From contig NZ_AZDO01000011.1 in the NCBI RefSeq assembly GCF_001435505.1, positions 1 to 64,000 of the forward strand: a stretch of 64,000 nucleotides of DNA, in the 5' to 3' direction. Positions 48,672-56,948 of this stretch are shown one piece after another; the first letter of the stretch is position 1, and each line of letters starts with the position of its first letter. Source of the stretch: Companilactobacillus futsaii JCM 17355 (GTDB lineage: Bacteria > Bacillota > Bacilli > Lactobacillales > Lactobacillaceae). The position numbers were made by a program, and so were the translations under genes. The notes below the pieces were generated by a model. The model was not told where the DNA came from. It saw only the letters and a program-made list of their open reading frames with translations, and did not search any database.

Positions 48672-50037
48672 TTATTTCTCCCTTTAAAGTTTCGACCTCT
48701 TGAATAAATTGGTCACCACGTTCTTCAAAGGTGTGGAATTGATCCCAACTAGCCGCAGCTGGTGAAAGTAAAATAACATCTTTTGGATCACTTTGCTTAT
48801 ATGCTTCCGGCACAGCTTCAGTCAGATTATCAACTTTGACAATATTTCCTACGTCGGCTTTTTGGGCGGATTCAATCACTTTATCGGCTGTTTGACCATA
48901 AACGATTAAATTATTAACTTTTCCCTTCAAAGCAGGAATAAGTTCATCAAATCCATTTCCACGATCTAACCCACCGGCAATCAAAGTGATAGGTTGTTTG
49001 AAAGCTGTCAAGGCGACAATTGTTGCTTCCACATTAGTAGCTTTGGAATCATTATAAAATTTGTGTCCGCCAAAAGTATCAACGTACTGAATACGATGTT
49101 TAACACCCTTGAATGAAGATAGAACTTCAATAATATCTTTGTTACTTACATCATACAACTTAGCAACACTGATAGCTGCCAAGGCATTTTGAACATTATG
49201 TTCTCCAGGAATTTTGATTTCATCAGTTTTCATCACAGCTTGATCATTGCAGTAGATGACACCATCTTTGACAAAGGCACCTTGATCTAAGGTTTGATTG
49301 TCTGAAAATGGCAAGATTTGAGCAGTTGATTGTTTAGCTAAATTGCGCCATTCTTCAGTATTGTAATTAACTACGAAGTAATCATTCTCAGTCTGATTCT
49401 TAGTAATATGCATCTTAGCCTTAATATAGTTTTCTCGAGTCTTATGGAAATCTAAATGAGTTGAATAAATATTATTTAAAACGGCTACGTGAGGATGTAG
49501 TTCTATCGTTCCTTGCAATTGAAAACTGGAAAGTTCAGTCACAACGACATCTTTAGCATTCGCCTTTTGAATAACATTAGAGATAGGAATACCGATATTT
49601 CCGGCATAATAAGAATTCTCAAATTTTGGTGAATGCTTGAGCATCAATTGGATCAAAGTCGTCACTGTAGTTTTACCATTAGTCCCCGTAACACCAACCA
49701 TTGTGGCATCACTAAAACTATAAGCGATTTCCGGTTCAGTAATAACCGGGATCATTAATTCCTCAGCTTTTTGAATCAATTCATTAGAATAGAAAATTCC
49801 CGGATTCTTAACCAAATAATCAAATGAGTCATCGATCAAGTCAGCGCTATTCGTTCCAGTGATAACTTTAAATCCTTCATCGATCAATGCTTGAGCTTCA
49901 GTATTACCTTCAAGAGGATTGGAATCGACGACAGTAACATCTGAATTCATTTTCTTTAATAATTTGGCTACGGCGTAACCACTCTTAGCTAAACCTAATA
50001 CTAAGATCTTTTTATTTGAATAATTACTCTTCTTCAT
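48661..50037 (-). CDS. murD: UDP-N-acetylmuramoylalanine-D-glutamate ligase
   Basis: Adds D-Glu to UDP-MurNAc-Ala in peptidoglycan precursor synthesis. The Mur-ligase ATP loop VGVTGTNGKTTVTT (about 113-126), HLDFHKTRENY-type central motifs and the C-terminal domain (KFYNDSKATNVEA, AGGLDRGNGFDEL) are present. It has 458 residues. Between mraY and murG. Confidence 0.98.
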   Translation of the reverse strand: MKKSNYSNKKILVLGLAKSGYAVAKLLKKMNSDVTVVDSNPLEGNTEAQALIDEGFKVITGTNSADLIDDSFDYLVKNPGIFYSNELIQKAEELMIPVITEPEIAYSFSDATMVGVTGTNGKTTVTTLIQLMLKHSPKFENSYYAGNIGIPISNVIQKANAKDVVVTELSSFQLQGTIELHPHVAVLNNIYSTHLDFHKTRENYIKAKMHITKNQTENDYFVVNYNTEEWRNLAKQSTAQILPFSDNQTLDQGAFVKDGVIYCNDQAVMKTDEIKIPGEHNVQNALAAISVAKLYDVSNKDIIEVLSSFKGVKHRIQYVDTFGGHKFYNDSKATNVEATIVALTAFKQPITLIAGGLDRGNGFDELIPALKGKVNNLIVYGQTADKVIESAQKADVGNIVKVDNLTEAVPEAYKQSDPKDVILLSPAAASWDQFHTFEERGDQFIQEVETLKGEINDD

Positions 50038-50053
50038 TGCTTAAACTACTTCC

Positions 50054-51019
50054 CTATACGAATAAAATTAAATAAATTGCAGAACAGATGGCTCCAAAAA
50101 TCCAAAAGACGATGTCGATCTTCCATTCACTCCAGCCCATCATTTCAAAATGGTGGTGAATTGGTGTCATTTTAAAAATACGACGATGGAAAACTTTGAA
50201 TGAAAAGACTTGCAACATAACACTAGCCGTTTCAATCACATAAACTAAACCAATCAATAATAATGACCAGTAACGACCTAGCAAGATTGAAATAGCTGCT
50301 AATCCAGCCCCAAGAGCTAATGAACCAACATCACCCATAAAAATCTTGGCTGGTTTGTGGTTGTATAACAAGAAAGCCAATAAAGCACCAACCACTGAGA
50401 AACAAACGATAGCTAAATCAATTTTATTTTGGTTCAAAGAAATGATTCCGTAAGTAAAATAAGAAATCGTTCCTAAACCACCTAATAAACCATCCAAACC
50501 ATCAGTCAAGTTGGTAGCATTTGAAAAGCCAACTAACCAAAATAGTGTAAACAATACGAAAATCACTACTGAATCAATTGATATGATTCCAGGAATAGTG
50601 AAGTTCATTGGCAATTGATCATCGTTATAAACGTATAAAAAAATGATTCCAACAATTACTTGTAACAATGCTTTTTGATAAGCACGTAAACCCAAGTTTC
50701 TCTTTTTGAAAACTTTAATAAAATCATCGATAAAACCAATGCATCCGTACAACACGATAACAAAAGTTGTAATCAATAATGAACGATCCAACTGACCTTG
50801 CCAAAGTCCGACCCAAATATTTGTGATCAACGTAGCTAGAATTACTAACAAACCACCCATAGTAGGTGTTCCAGACTTCTTGGCATGCCACTTTGGACCT
50901 TCTTCACGAATCGATTGTCCTTCTTTGTGTCTAATTAGATAGCCAATTAAAAAAGGCATCAAAATCGCAACGATAGCAAACGAGCTAACTATATCGAAAA
51001 TAATATGACTAATTTCCAT
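50054..51019 (-). CDS. mraY: Phospho-MurNAc-pentapeptide transferase MraY
   Basis: A polytopic membrane enzyme that makes lipid I from UDP-MurNAc-pentapeptide and undecaprenyl phosphate. Motifs GTPTMGG, FIDDFIKV, NATNLTDGLDGL and FMGDVGSLALG plus PIHHHFE carry the catalytic Asp and His residues. It has 321 residues and about ten membrane helices. Confidence 0.98.
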   Translation of the reverse strand: MEISHIIFDIVSSFAIVAILMPFLIGYLIRHKEGQSIREEGPKWHAKKSGTPTMGGLLVILATLITNIWVGLWQGQLDRSLLITTFVIVLYGCIGFIDDFIKVFKKRNLGLRAYQKALLQVIVGIIFLYVYNDDQLPMNFTIPGIISIDSVVIFVLFTLFWLVGFSNATNLTDGLDGLLGGLGTISYFTYGIISLNQNKIDLAIVCFSVVGALLAFLLYNHKPAKIFMGDVGSLALGAGLAAISILLGRYWSLLLIGLVYVIETASVMLQVFSFKVFHRRIFKMTPIHHHFEMMGWSEWKIDIVFWIFGAICSAIYLILFV

Positions 51020-51033
51020 GAAAATCCCCTTAA

Positions 51034-53202
51034 TTATTTATTTTTCAATGTGATTATAATTTTACCACTGTCATTTATTACATGACCAGCCTCAACTGAC
51101 TGTTTAACAACATATCCATCGCCTTTAGTTGTGACTTGTTTACCTGTTATTTCAGCAAACTTCAAGACGTCATTTTTTGACCAACCTGTCAGATCTGGCA
51201 TCGTCATTGCACCATTAGTTAGCAAGACCATTCTTTGACCTGGCATGACTTTTTGACCACTGTCAGGTAATTGTTGAACAACTTTATTACCTGTACCAAT
51301 TACTCCTGACTGCAATCCTAAGTTCTTGATCTTATTTAAAGCTGAATTAGTTGACTTGTCTAAAAGACTTGGCACATTCACATATTGACTACCCACTTCA
51401 ACTGAATCAGTCTGAGATTTTCCTTGACTGACTAAGCGTTTAACCAATGGATTAAAGACTTCAGATAAAATCTTTTCAGCCGATTCGGTCATCTTTTGTG
51501 GTTGTTTCATTGTGACATAAACGATGTAGTTAGGATCATTATATGGAATCATTCCGGCAACAGAGAAAATATAGTTATTTGAACCAGTTAAATAACCACC
51601 ACTTGGAGAAGCAATCTGAGCAGTACCAGTCTTTACACCAACTTTAACACCAGGTACATTATAAACTACTCCGGTTCCATAACTCTTAGTTACGACTTGA
51701 CGCATAGCTTTTTGGACTTTTTTAGCAGTACTTGCCTTGATTGGTTGTCCAACTACTTCACGTTTAAACTTCTTAGTTGTCTTACCTGTATCGGCATCAA
51801 CGATTTTTTTGACAATTTGTGGTTTAATCATTTTACCGCCATTAGCGATAGCTGAAAAAGCCTGTAACATTTGCATAGTATTCACATTGACACTTTGACC
51901 AAATGAAGTCATCGCTTGGTCACTGGTGTGCTCATAAGAAATACTACCTGAAACTTCTCCTGGTAAATCCACTCCAGTTTTTTGACCAATATGGAACTTT
52001 TTCATGTAATTCATCCAAGTTTCTGAACCCATCTCTTGTTCCAGCTTGACCATCCCGACATTAGATGACCTAGTAAAAGCTTCAGAAAGTGGGATATAAC
52101 CCCAGCCAGCAGTATTCCAGTCACCAATCGTTCGACCACCAACTTCGACTGTCCCTGATTGATACAATTGATCAGGATTATAGTTTCCGGAATCAATTGA
52201 AGCCGATAAAGTCAAAATTTTCATAACTGAGCCAGGTTCAAACTGATCCTCAACCAAAGTATCCCGCCAACTATTGCTGAGGCCTTTACCAGTTGTTGGA
52301 TTAAAGGTTGGCCGTTGTGTGGCTGCTTCAATCGCGCCGGTTTTGGCATTCATTACCAAAATTTGCAAATTCTTTGGTTCATATTTCTCTTCAACTGTTT
52401 GCGCCAATATTTCAGCATATTGTTGAATTTTACTATTTAAAGTCAAGTAAACATTCGAGCCGTCAGAGGATTTCTTTTCAATCATCTGTGAACCTGGTAA
52501 TTCATTATCATTTTTATCGACTTTAGTAATTTGCTTGCCATTTTTACCAGATAAAACTTTATTGAAATATTTTTCAATACCCATTACACCACTGATATTA
52601 CTATTTTTATCATTAGCATCATCAGCTTTAGTGATACCGACTAAGTTAGTCGCAAAAACACCATTGGGATAAGATCTAGAAGGTAATTCAATAAAATGAA
52701 TCCCTGGTAATTTTTTAGATGCAATCTTACGTTTTATCTCAATCGACAAACCCCGACCAGATGGGCCAAACTCAACTTGATACTGTTTTTTACTGACCGG
52801 AGTCAAATACTTTTTAATTTGTTTTTTGGATAATGATAAATACCTACTCAAAACTTGTGCAGTTTTATCTTTATTCACTACATAATCAGCTTTGCCATCT
52901 ACTGTTTTCGACTTATGATCCACAATCGCATAAATATTGTAGATAGTAGAGTCTCCTGCAATCATATCTCCGTTAACATCAAGAATATCACCACGTTTGG
53001 CGTTGACCTTCGTTACTCGTTCGTACTTTTGTTTCGTCTTTTGTTCCAAATTTACACCATCATATTGCTTACTCATCGAGATATAGGCAAATCTTTGGAT
53101 AAAAAGGATAAAAGAAAAGGCAGTCGCAATCAAAATTACTATCCCAACAATATAATGATTGCGTCTTGCCTTATTTTTAAATAATTTTCTGAACTTACTC
53201 AT
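51034..53202 (-). CDS. Class B penicillin-binding protein (PBP2x/PBP2B-like, with PASTA domains)
   Basis: The septal transpeptidase that partners FtsW. One N-terminal membrane anchor (about 17-37), a PBP dimerisation domain, and a transpeptidase domain with SVMK (SxxK nucleophile), SNVG (SxN) and KTGTAQ (KTG). Two PASTA repeats end the protein (about 590-720; YVNVPSLLDKSTNSALNKIK, TMPDLTGWSKNDVLKF). It has 722 residues. It overlaps ftsL by 4 nt (ATGA), implying coupled translation. Confidence 0.95.
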   Translation of the reverse strand: MSKFRKLFKNKARRNHYIVGIVILIATAFSFILFIQRFAYISMSKQYDGVNLEQKTKQKYERVTKVNAKRGDILDVNGDMIAGDSTIYNIYAIVDHKSKTVDGKADYVVNKDKTAQVLSRYLSLSKKQIKKYLTPVSKKQYQVEFGPSGRGLSIEIKRKIASKKLPGIHFIELPSRSYPNGVFATNLVGITKADDANDKNSNISGVMGIEKYFNKVLSGKNGKQITKVDKNDNELPGSQMIEKKSSDGSNVYLTLNSKIQQYAEILAQTVEEKYEPKNLQILVMNAKTGAIEAATQRPTFNPTTGKGLSNSWRDTLVEDQFEPGSVMKILTLSASIDSGNYNPDQLYQSGTVEVGGRTIGDWNTAGWGYIPLSEAFTRSSNVGMVKLEQEMGSETWMNYMKKFHIGQKTGVDLPGEVSGSISYEHTSDQAMTSFGQSVNVNTMQMLQAFSAIANGGKMIKPQIVKKIVDADTGKTTKKFKREVVGQPIKASTAKKVQKAMRQVVTKSYGTGVVYNVPGVKVGVKTGTAQIASPSGGYLTGSNNYIFSVAGMIPYNDPNYIVYVTMKQPQKMTESAEKILSEVFNPLVKRLVSQGKSQTDSVEVGSQYVNVPSLLDKSTNSALNKIKNLGLQSGVIGTGNKVVQQLPDSGQKVMPGQRMVLLTNGAMTMPDLTGWSKNDVLKFAEITGKQVTTKGDGYVVKQSVEAGHVINDSGKIIITLKNK

Positions 53203-53564
53203 TTTGAAATATTCCTTACATTGTTGTCACTCATTTTCAAATTATGCTTTTTTGCAAACGAAGAAAAGCGATCAAAACTAGTTAATTCAGAAATCTCTTG
53301 TCTTAAATTAACATTACTGGTATTTGTTTTTGTAATCTGTGTAGTCAGACTATCTAATTTATTTTGAGAAGAAGTCATTGAAACTTTAATACTGACCAAA
53401 GTAACCATTAAGCCCAAGGTTAATAAAGCTAATGTCACAATTGAAAAAATCTCAAACTTTGACAAAGCAACACTAGAAGTTTTAGGAGCAGGATGAACCT
53501 GCTCTTGTGGTTGTTGTTCAACTTGATATTCTTGTAAGTTTTTGGCAGTACTTTCTTCTCTCAT
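53199..53564 (-). CDS. ftsL: Cell division protein FtsL
   Basis: A small bitopic divisome protein: 121 residues with a cytosolic Gln/Pro/Glu-rich tail, one transmembrane helix (about 36-60, FSIVTLALLTLGLMVTLVSI) and a short extracellular coiled coil (LDSLTTQITKTNTSNVNLRQ). Identity rests on topology and position between rsmH and the PBP gene, as sequence conservation in FtsL is low. Confidence 0.9.
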   Translation of the reverse strand: MREESTAKNLQEYQVEQQPQEQVHPAPKTSSVALSKFEIFSIVTLALLTLGLMVTLVSIKVSMTSSQNKLDSLTTQITKTNTSNVNLRQEISELTSFDRFSSFAKKHNLKMSDNNVRNISK

Positions 53565-53579
53565 ATCATTATTTCTCCA

Positions 53580-54530
53580 TTATATCTTTTCAACGACACG
53601 TAATTTTGCACTATGAGCCCGATTATTTTCAGACAATTCTTCTTCATTAGGCAAGATTGGTTTCCTAGTGATCTGTTTCAAAGCCGGCTTGACATCATCA
53701 GGAATGACAGGAAGTCCCCTTGGTAAATCAACATGGGAATTGTTTTTAAAAATATGTTTTACAATTCGGTCTTCTTTGGATTGAAAAGTTATAACGCTTA
53801 TTCTGCCTTTTGGTGCTAACAAATCTATAGCTTGTTCTAGAGATCTCTCTAAAGAACCCAATTCATCATTAACAGCAATTCTAATCGCTTGAAAAACACG
53901 CTTAGCAGGATGACCACCGGTTCTTCTAGCTGCTGCTGGAATAGCATTTTTAATAATATCTGCTAATTCCAGCGTAGAAGTGATTCGATGATCGTCTCTA
54001 GTACGTTCAATCGCACGAGCAATTTGTTTAGCAAATTTTTCGTCACTATACTTATAAAAAATACTTACTAGTTCATTGAACGACCAATCATTTACAATTT
54101 TTTCAGCATCAAGATCTTGTCTTTGATCCATCCGCATATCTAAACGTGCTTCTTTTTTATAGCTAAAGCCCCTTTGGGCATCGTCAAATTGTGGAGATGA
54201 AACTCCCAAATCATAAACGATACCGTCAACCTTCTCTATTCCAAGTTCGTTCAAACGTTCTTGCATATTTTCAAAATTATCACGTATTAAAGTTAGTGAA
54301 TTATCACCAATAATGTTTGGATCATTTTGAATATTTTCACCGACCTCAATGGCAGCTTCATCTCGATCAAAAACATAAAGATGACTATTGTGTACGCGAC
54401 TCAATAATTCTTTAGTGTGTCCTCCACGACCAAAAGTAGCGTCAACGTAAATACCATTATCGTGTGGATTTATTTCATCAATAGTTTCTTTTAAAAGTAC
54501 TGTTTTATGTTTATATACATTAGAAGTCAA
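53580..54530 (-). CDS. rsmH: 16S rRNA (cytosine(1402)-N(4))-methyltransferase RsmH
   Basis: Methylates C1402 in the decoding centre of 16S rRNA. Start region [14 protein letters not shown]-binding [32 protein letters not shown] and [16 protein letters not shown] are diagnostic. It has 316 residues. Overlaps mraZ by 11 nt. Also known as mraW. Confidence 0.98.
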   Translation of the reverse strand: MTSNVYKHKTVLLKETIDEINPHDNGIYVDATFGRGGHTKELLSRVHNSHLYVFDRDEAAIEVGENIQNDPNIIGDNSLTLIRDNFENMQERLNELGIEKVDGIVYDLGVSSPQFDDAQRGFSYKKEARLDMRMDQRQDLDAEKIVNDWSFNELVSIFYKYSDEKFAKQIARAIERTRDDHRITSTLELADIIKNAIPAAARRTGGHPAKRVFQAIRIAVNDELGSLERSLEQAIDLLAPKGRISVITFQSKEDRIVKHIFKNNSHVDLPRGLPVIPDDVKPALKQITRKPILPNEEELSENNRAHSAKLRVVEKI

Positions 54531-54951
54531 AGTCTGTCATTTTCTCCGATATTTCCTCAAAATTATCTTCAGCCTCTTGGCTAAATTCGTTCCAACGCTC
54601 TGCATCCCAAATTTCAATTCGATCTGAAACTCCGACAAATACACAATCCTTTTGTAACTTAGCGAATTTGATTAAAGGTGTTGAAAGATTGATTCGCCCC
54701 TGTTTATCGAATTCAACCTCTGCAGCAGCAGAATAAAAGAATCGTGTAAAAGCTCTTGCGTCTTTTTTTGTTAAAGGCAGCTTGTCCAATTGAGCTTCGA
54801 GTTTTTCCCATTGCTCAATTGGATACCCAAAAAGGCAACCATCCATGCCTCGAGTAATTACAAACTTATCACCAAGTAGCTTTCTAAATTTAGCCGGGAC
54901 AATAACTCGACCTTTAGTATCTAGTGTGTGATGAAATTCACCCATAAACAC
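54520..54951 (-). CDS. mraZ: Transcriptional regulator MraZ
   Basis: An AbrB-fold DNA-binding ring protein that autoregulates the dcw operon. Two SpoVT/AbrB-like repeats: [20 protein letters not shown] (about 4-23) and [14 protein letters not shown] (about 80-93). It has 143 residues. The start is probably GTG at 54951 (MFMGEFHH, as in relatives), with GAGGTG about 8 nt upstream; the ATG two codons later would be 14 nt away. Its likely binding sites (three GTGG repeats) lie 40-65 nt upstream. Confidence 0.96.
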   Translation of the reverse strand: MFMGEFHHTLDTKGRVIVPAKFRKLLGDKFVITRGMDGCLFGYPIEQWEKLEAQLDKLPLTKKDARAFTRFFYSAAAEVEFDKQGRINLSTPLIKFAKLQKDCVFVGVSDRIEIWDAERWNEFSQEAEDNFEEISEKMTDFDF

Positions 54952-54989
54952 GGACAGTTCACCTCAATTCTTTAACACTTCCTAATTTA

Positions 54990-55013
54990 CCACAATTCCC
55001 CACTTTTAACCAC
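54990..55013 (-). promoter_or_regulatory. MraZ-box-like array upstream of mraZ
   Basis: On the minus strand GTGG occurs three times at exactly 10-bp spacing (plus-strand CCAC at 54990, 55000 and 55010), so all copies face the same side of the helix. MraZ proteins are known to bind short G-rich direct repeats before their own gene. The array sits just after the predicted transcription start. Confidence 0.7.
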
Positions 55014-55017
55014 ACGA

Positions 55018-55045
55018 TATTTAATAATTTCACAAGAAATGTGAA
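55018..55045 (-). promoter_or_regulatory. Probable dcw operon promoter
   Basis: Minus-strand TTCACA (55040-55045), 16-nt spacer, TAAATA (55018-55023). It overlaps a perfect inverted repeat TTTCACA-AGAAA-TGTGAAA (55028-55046). Confidence 0.45.
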
Positions 55046-55096
55046 AGCCATTACTATTTGTATGGTTCTAGCGGTGGGGTAATTTTTTAAATTATC

Positions 55097-55126
55097 TTGC
55101 AAACGGTTGCAATCATTGCATAAAAT
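55097..55126 (+). promoter_or_regulatory. Promoter of the DUF4044 gene with overlapping cre-like site
   Basis: TTGCAA (55097-55102), 18-nt spacer, TAAAAT (55121-55126). Overlapping the -35, TTGCAAACGGTTGCA (55097-55111) fits the full cre consensus WTGNAANCGNWNNCW, so CcpA could block this promoter. One chance match in a window of this size is not surprising. Confidence 0.4.
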
Positions 55127-55176
55127 GAGTTTGTGAAGTAGTATTTCACTATATATTTAATTTGGTGGTGGAATTA

Positions 55177-55293
55177 TTGGACGATAAAAAACCTAAAAGC
55201 ACTTTGACTAAAATTACACAAGTAGTCGTTTGGCTAATGATCTTAGTTACTATCGGCGGTGTAGTTTTAGGTGCGTTAATGAGTTTCATTTAA
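55177..55293 (+). CDS. DUF4044 family membrane micro-protein
   Basis: 38 residues starting at TTG (MDDKKPKSTLTKITQVVVWL). A charged N-terminus and one transmembrane helix (about 16-36, VVVWLMILVTIGGVVLGALM) match the DUF4044 pattern of lactobacilli. GGTGGTGG stands 5-8 nt upstream; an in-frame GTG at 55168 would overlap it. It is divergent from mraZ and followed by a strong terminator. The function is unknown; division-cluster linkage is context only. Confidence 0.82.
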   Translation: MDDKKPKSTLTKITQVVVWLMILVTIGGVVLGALMSFI

Positions 55294-55296
55294 AAC

Positions 55297-55349
55297 AAAA
55301 AATCCTCGTGGAAATGTATTTGAACACATTTCCACGAGGATTTTATTTT
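55297..55349. terminator. Strong bidirectional terminator between DUF4044 and thiT
   Basis: A near-perfect 17-bp stem (AATCCTCGTGGAAATGT paired with ACATTTCCACGAGGATT) with A and T runs on both sides. Confidence 0.93.
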
Positions 55350-55353
55350 TATC

Positions 55354-55944
55354 CTAATTTTTAACCATAATCAAACGTTTAAAAATTTTATTCAATAAGA
55401 CTGCCAAAATTAAGAGCATAATCATATTAGCAATAAAACTGCCACCGTTGATTGCTAAAGAATAAATCCAAGGATTCATTCCCTTAGGCGCATATGAACC
55501 CCAATAAATTCCTCCCGCAATAAAGTGGAAAAAGTATTTAGCAAAAAATCCAATAGCTGAATAAAAAATAATCAGTCCCAAAGCATTGTTGCCTTGTTCA
55601 ATTGAGCGTTTCACTTGAACACTACCAAGACCAATCAACCCGACTACACCAAAGGCAACTGGATATTCAACAAAACCTTGTAAAGGATTCAAAAATCCAC
55701 CGTTACTGAAACCACGAATAACCAAATCTAAGATTCCCCAAACTAATCCTGCCATTAAACCGGGTTTTAATCCTCGACGTAAGGCAAAAATTGACATTGT
55801 AATCAATCCATAGGAAAATTCCACCGCTGAAACACCAGTGGAATGTGGAATAAATGACAAGACCATCGCTAAAGCAGTGATCAAAGCACCTTCAGTAATG
55901 ACGACTAAATCATTACCCGTTCCCTTACTAACATTATTGATCAT
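55354..55944 (-). CDS. thiT: Energy-coupled thiamine transporter ThiT (ECF S component)
   Basis: The substrate-binding membrane subunit of an ECF importer for thiamine; it works with a shared EcfA/A'/T module encoded elsewhere. It has 196 residues and about six transmembrane helices. Family features include VVITEGALITALAMVLSFIP at the start and the Trp-bearing GGIYWGSYAPKGMNPWIYSL region that lines the thiamine site. A TPP riboswitch upstream strongly supports the substrate. Confidence 0.95.
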   Translation of the reverse strand: MINNVSKGTGNDLVVITEGALITALAMVLSFIPHSTGVSAVEFSYGLITMSIFALRRGLKPGLMAGLVWGILDLVIRGFSNGGFLNPLQGFVEYPVAFGVVGLIGLGSVQVKRSIEQGNNALGLIIFYSAIGFFAKYFFHFIAGGIYWGSYAPKGMNPWIYSLAINGGSFIANMIMLLILAVLLNKIFKRLIMVKN

Positions 55945-55989
55945 AAAAAAAGAACTCCCTTCTGATTTTCGTCATCACAAGAGAGTTCG
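55945..55989 (-). terminator. Riboswitch terminator overlapping the thiT ribosome binding site
   Basis: Minus-strand GAACTCTCTT pairs with AAGGGAGTTC, followed by a T run that ends at the ATG. The 3' arm contains AAGGGAG, the thiT ribosome binding site, so the same hairpin can stop transcription and hide the start. Confidence 0.85.
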
Positions 55990-56004
55990 AGCTTCTGCTT
56001 GAAC

Positions 56005-56091
56005 AACACTATCCCTACGCATGTATTAACATAACAGGTTTAAAGGGTCTGAACTTAGTTCACTCTCAGCCGAATGGCTCCCCCTGTGTTG
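56005..56091 (-). promoter_or_regulatory. TPP riboswitch (thi-box)
   Basis: The conserved aptamer core is present on the minus strand: GGGGAGCC, GGCTGAGAG, GACCCTTTAAACCTG and GCGTAGGGA in order, closed by P1 pairing AACAC with GTGTT. It is followed by a terminator that overlaps the thiT ribosome binding site. High thiamine diphosphate should switch thiT off. Confidence 0.97.
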
Positions 56092-56112
56092 ACTTATTCA
56101 ATTTACAGAAAA

Positions 56113-56141
56113 ATTGTACCATAGTCCTTATTTTCTTCCAA
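56113..56141 (-). promoter_or_regulatory. Promoter of the thiT riboswitch transcript
   Basis: Minus-strand TTGGAA (56136-56141), 17-nt spacer, TACAAT (56113-56118) with a TGG extension. The -35 lies inside the end of minD. The predicted start, near 56106, is about 15 nt before the aptamer. Confidence 0.65.
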
Positions 56142-56925
56142 ACACTCTGCCCCAAAAACCGACTTTTTTTGTATGAGTCGATAAATCTAGGGGAATGTTT
56201 TCTCCAAGCATACGACGAGCAATATTTTGATAACTATGCCCAGCATCACTTTGATCATCAAAAACAACCGTCCTACCTGAATTAGAAGCAGAAATAACTT
56301 TATCTTCATCAATCACGATTCCCAAAAGTGGGATTCCTAAATGATTGACAATGTCATCAATTCGCATCGAAGTACCATCATTGATCATATTCTTTCTAAT
56401 ACGATTAATAATCAAATGTGGTGTGATCGGCATATTCATATTCTCCAAAATACCGACGACACGATCAGCATCGCTTACAGAAGCAACTTCCGGATTAGTA
56501 ACCACTAAAGCCCCATCAGCAATGGAAACAGCATTTTGAAAACCATACTCGATTCCGGCAGGGCAATCGATCATTACAAAATCAAAACGTTGTTTCAATT
56601 CGTTAACGATATTACCAACAGATTCTTTATCTAAGACATATTTATCAGCAAACTGTGATGCCGCCAATAAATACAAATTATCTTCAAAACGTGGATCTCT
56701 GACTAAAGCCTGTGATACTACGACTCGATGTTGTGCTACGTCAACAATATCATAAACTATCCGATTGGTTAGCCCCATGACCGCATCCAGGTTTCTTAGA
56801 CCAATATCCAAATCAACCATGCAGACCTTTTTTCCAAGGCTTGCCAAGACAGTACTAACATTTGCTGTGGTAGTAGTCTTTCCAACTCCACCTTTTCCAG
56901 AAGTTACAACGATTGATATCCCCAT
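56128..56925 (-). CDS. minD: Septum site-determining ATPase MinD
   Basis: A membrane-cycling ParA-type ATPase that places MinC. Deviant Walker A SGKGGVGKTT (about 9-18), DLDIGLRNLD, Walker B FVMIDCPAGIE. The C-terminal amphipathic membrane-targeting helix is TKKVGFWGRVFGRK. It has 265 residues. No minE is present; with DivIVA in the window the Gram-positive (DivIVA-anchored) arrangement is likely. Last gene of mreBCD-minCD. Confidence 0.97.
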   Translation of the reverse strand: MGISIVVTSGKGGVGKTTTTANVSTVLASLGKKVCMVDLDIGLRNLDAVMGLTNRIVYDIVDVAQHRVVVSQALVRDPRFEDNLYLLAASQFADKYVLDKESVGNIVNELKQRFDFVMIDCPAGIEYGFQNAVSIADGALVVTNPEVASVSDADRVVGILENMNMPITPHLIINRIRKNMINDGTSMRIDDIVNHLGIPLLGIVIDEDKVISASNSGRTVVFDDQSDAGHSYQNIARRMLGENIPLDLSTHTKKVGFWGRVFGRK

Positions 56926-56948
56926 AGTTAACCTGTCCTTTTTTTAAA

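Noticed and set aside
55060-55080. GGTTCTAGCGGTGGGG resembling a tRNA T-arm
   Set aside because: No acceptor stem, anticodon arm or CCA end can be built around it.
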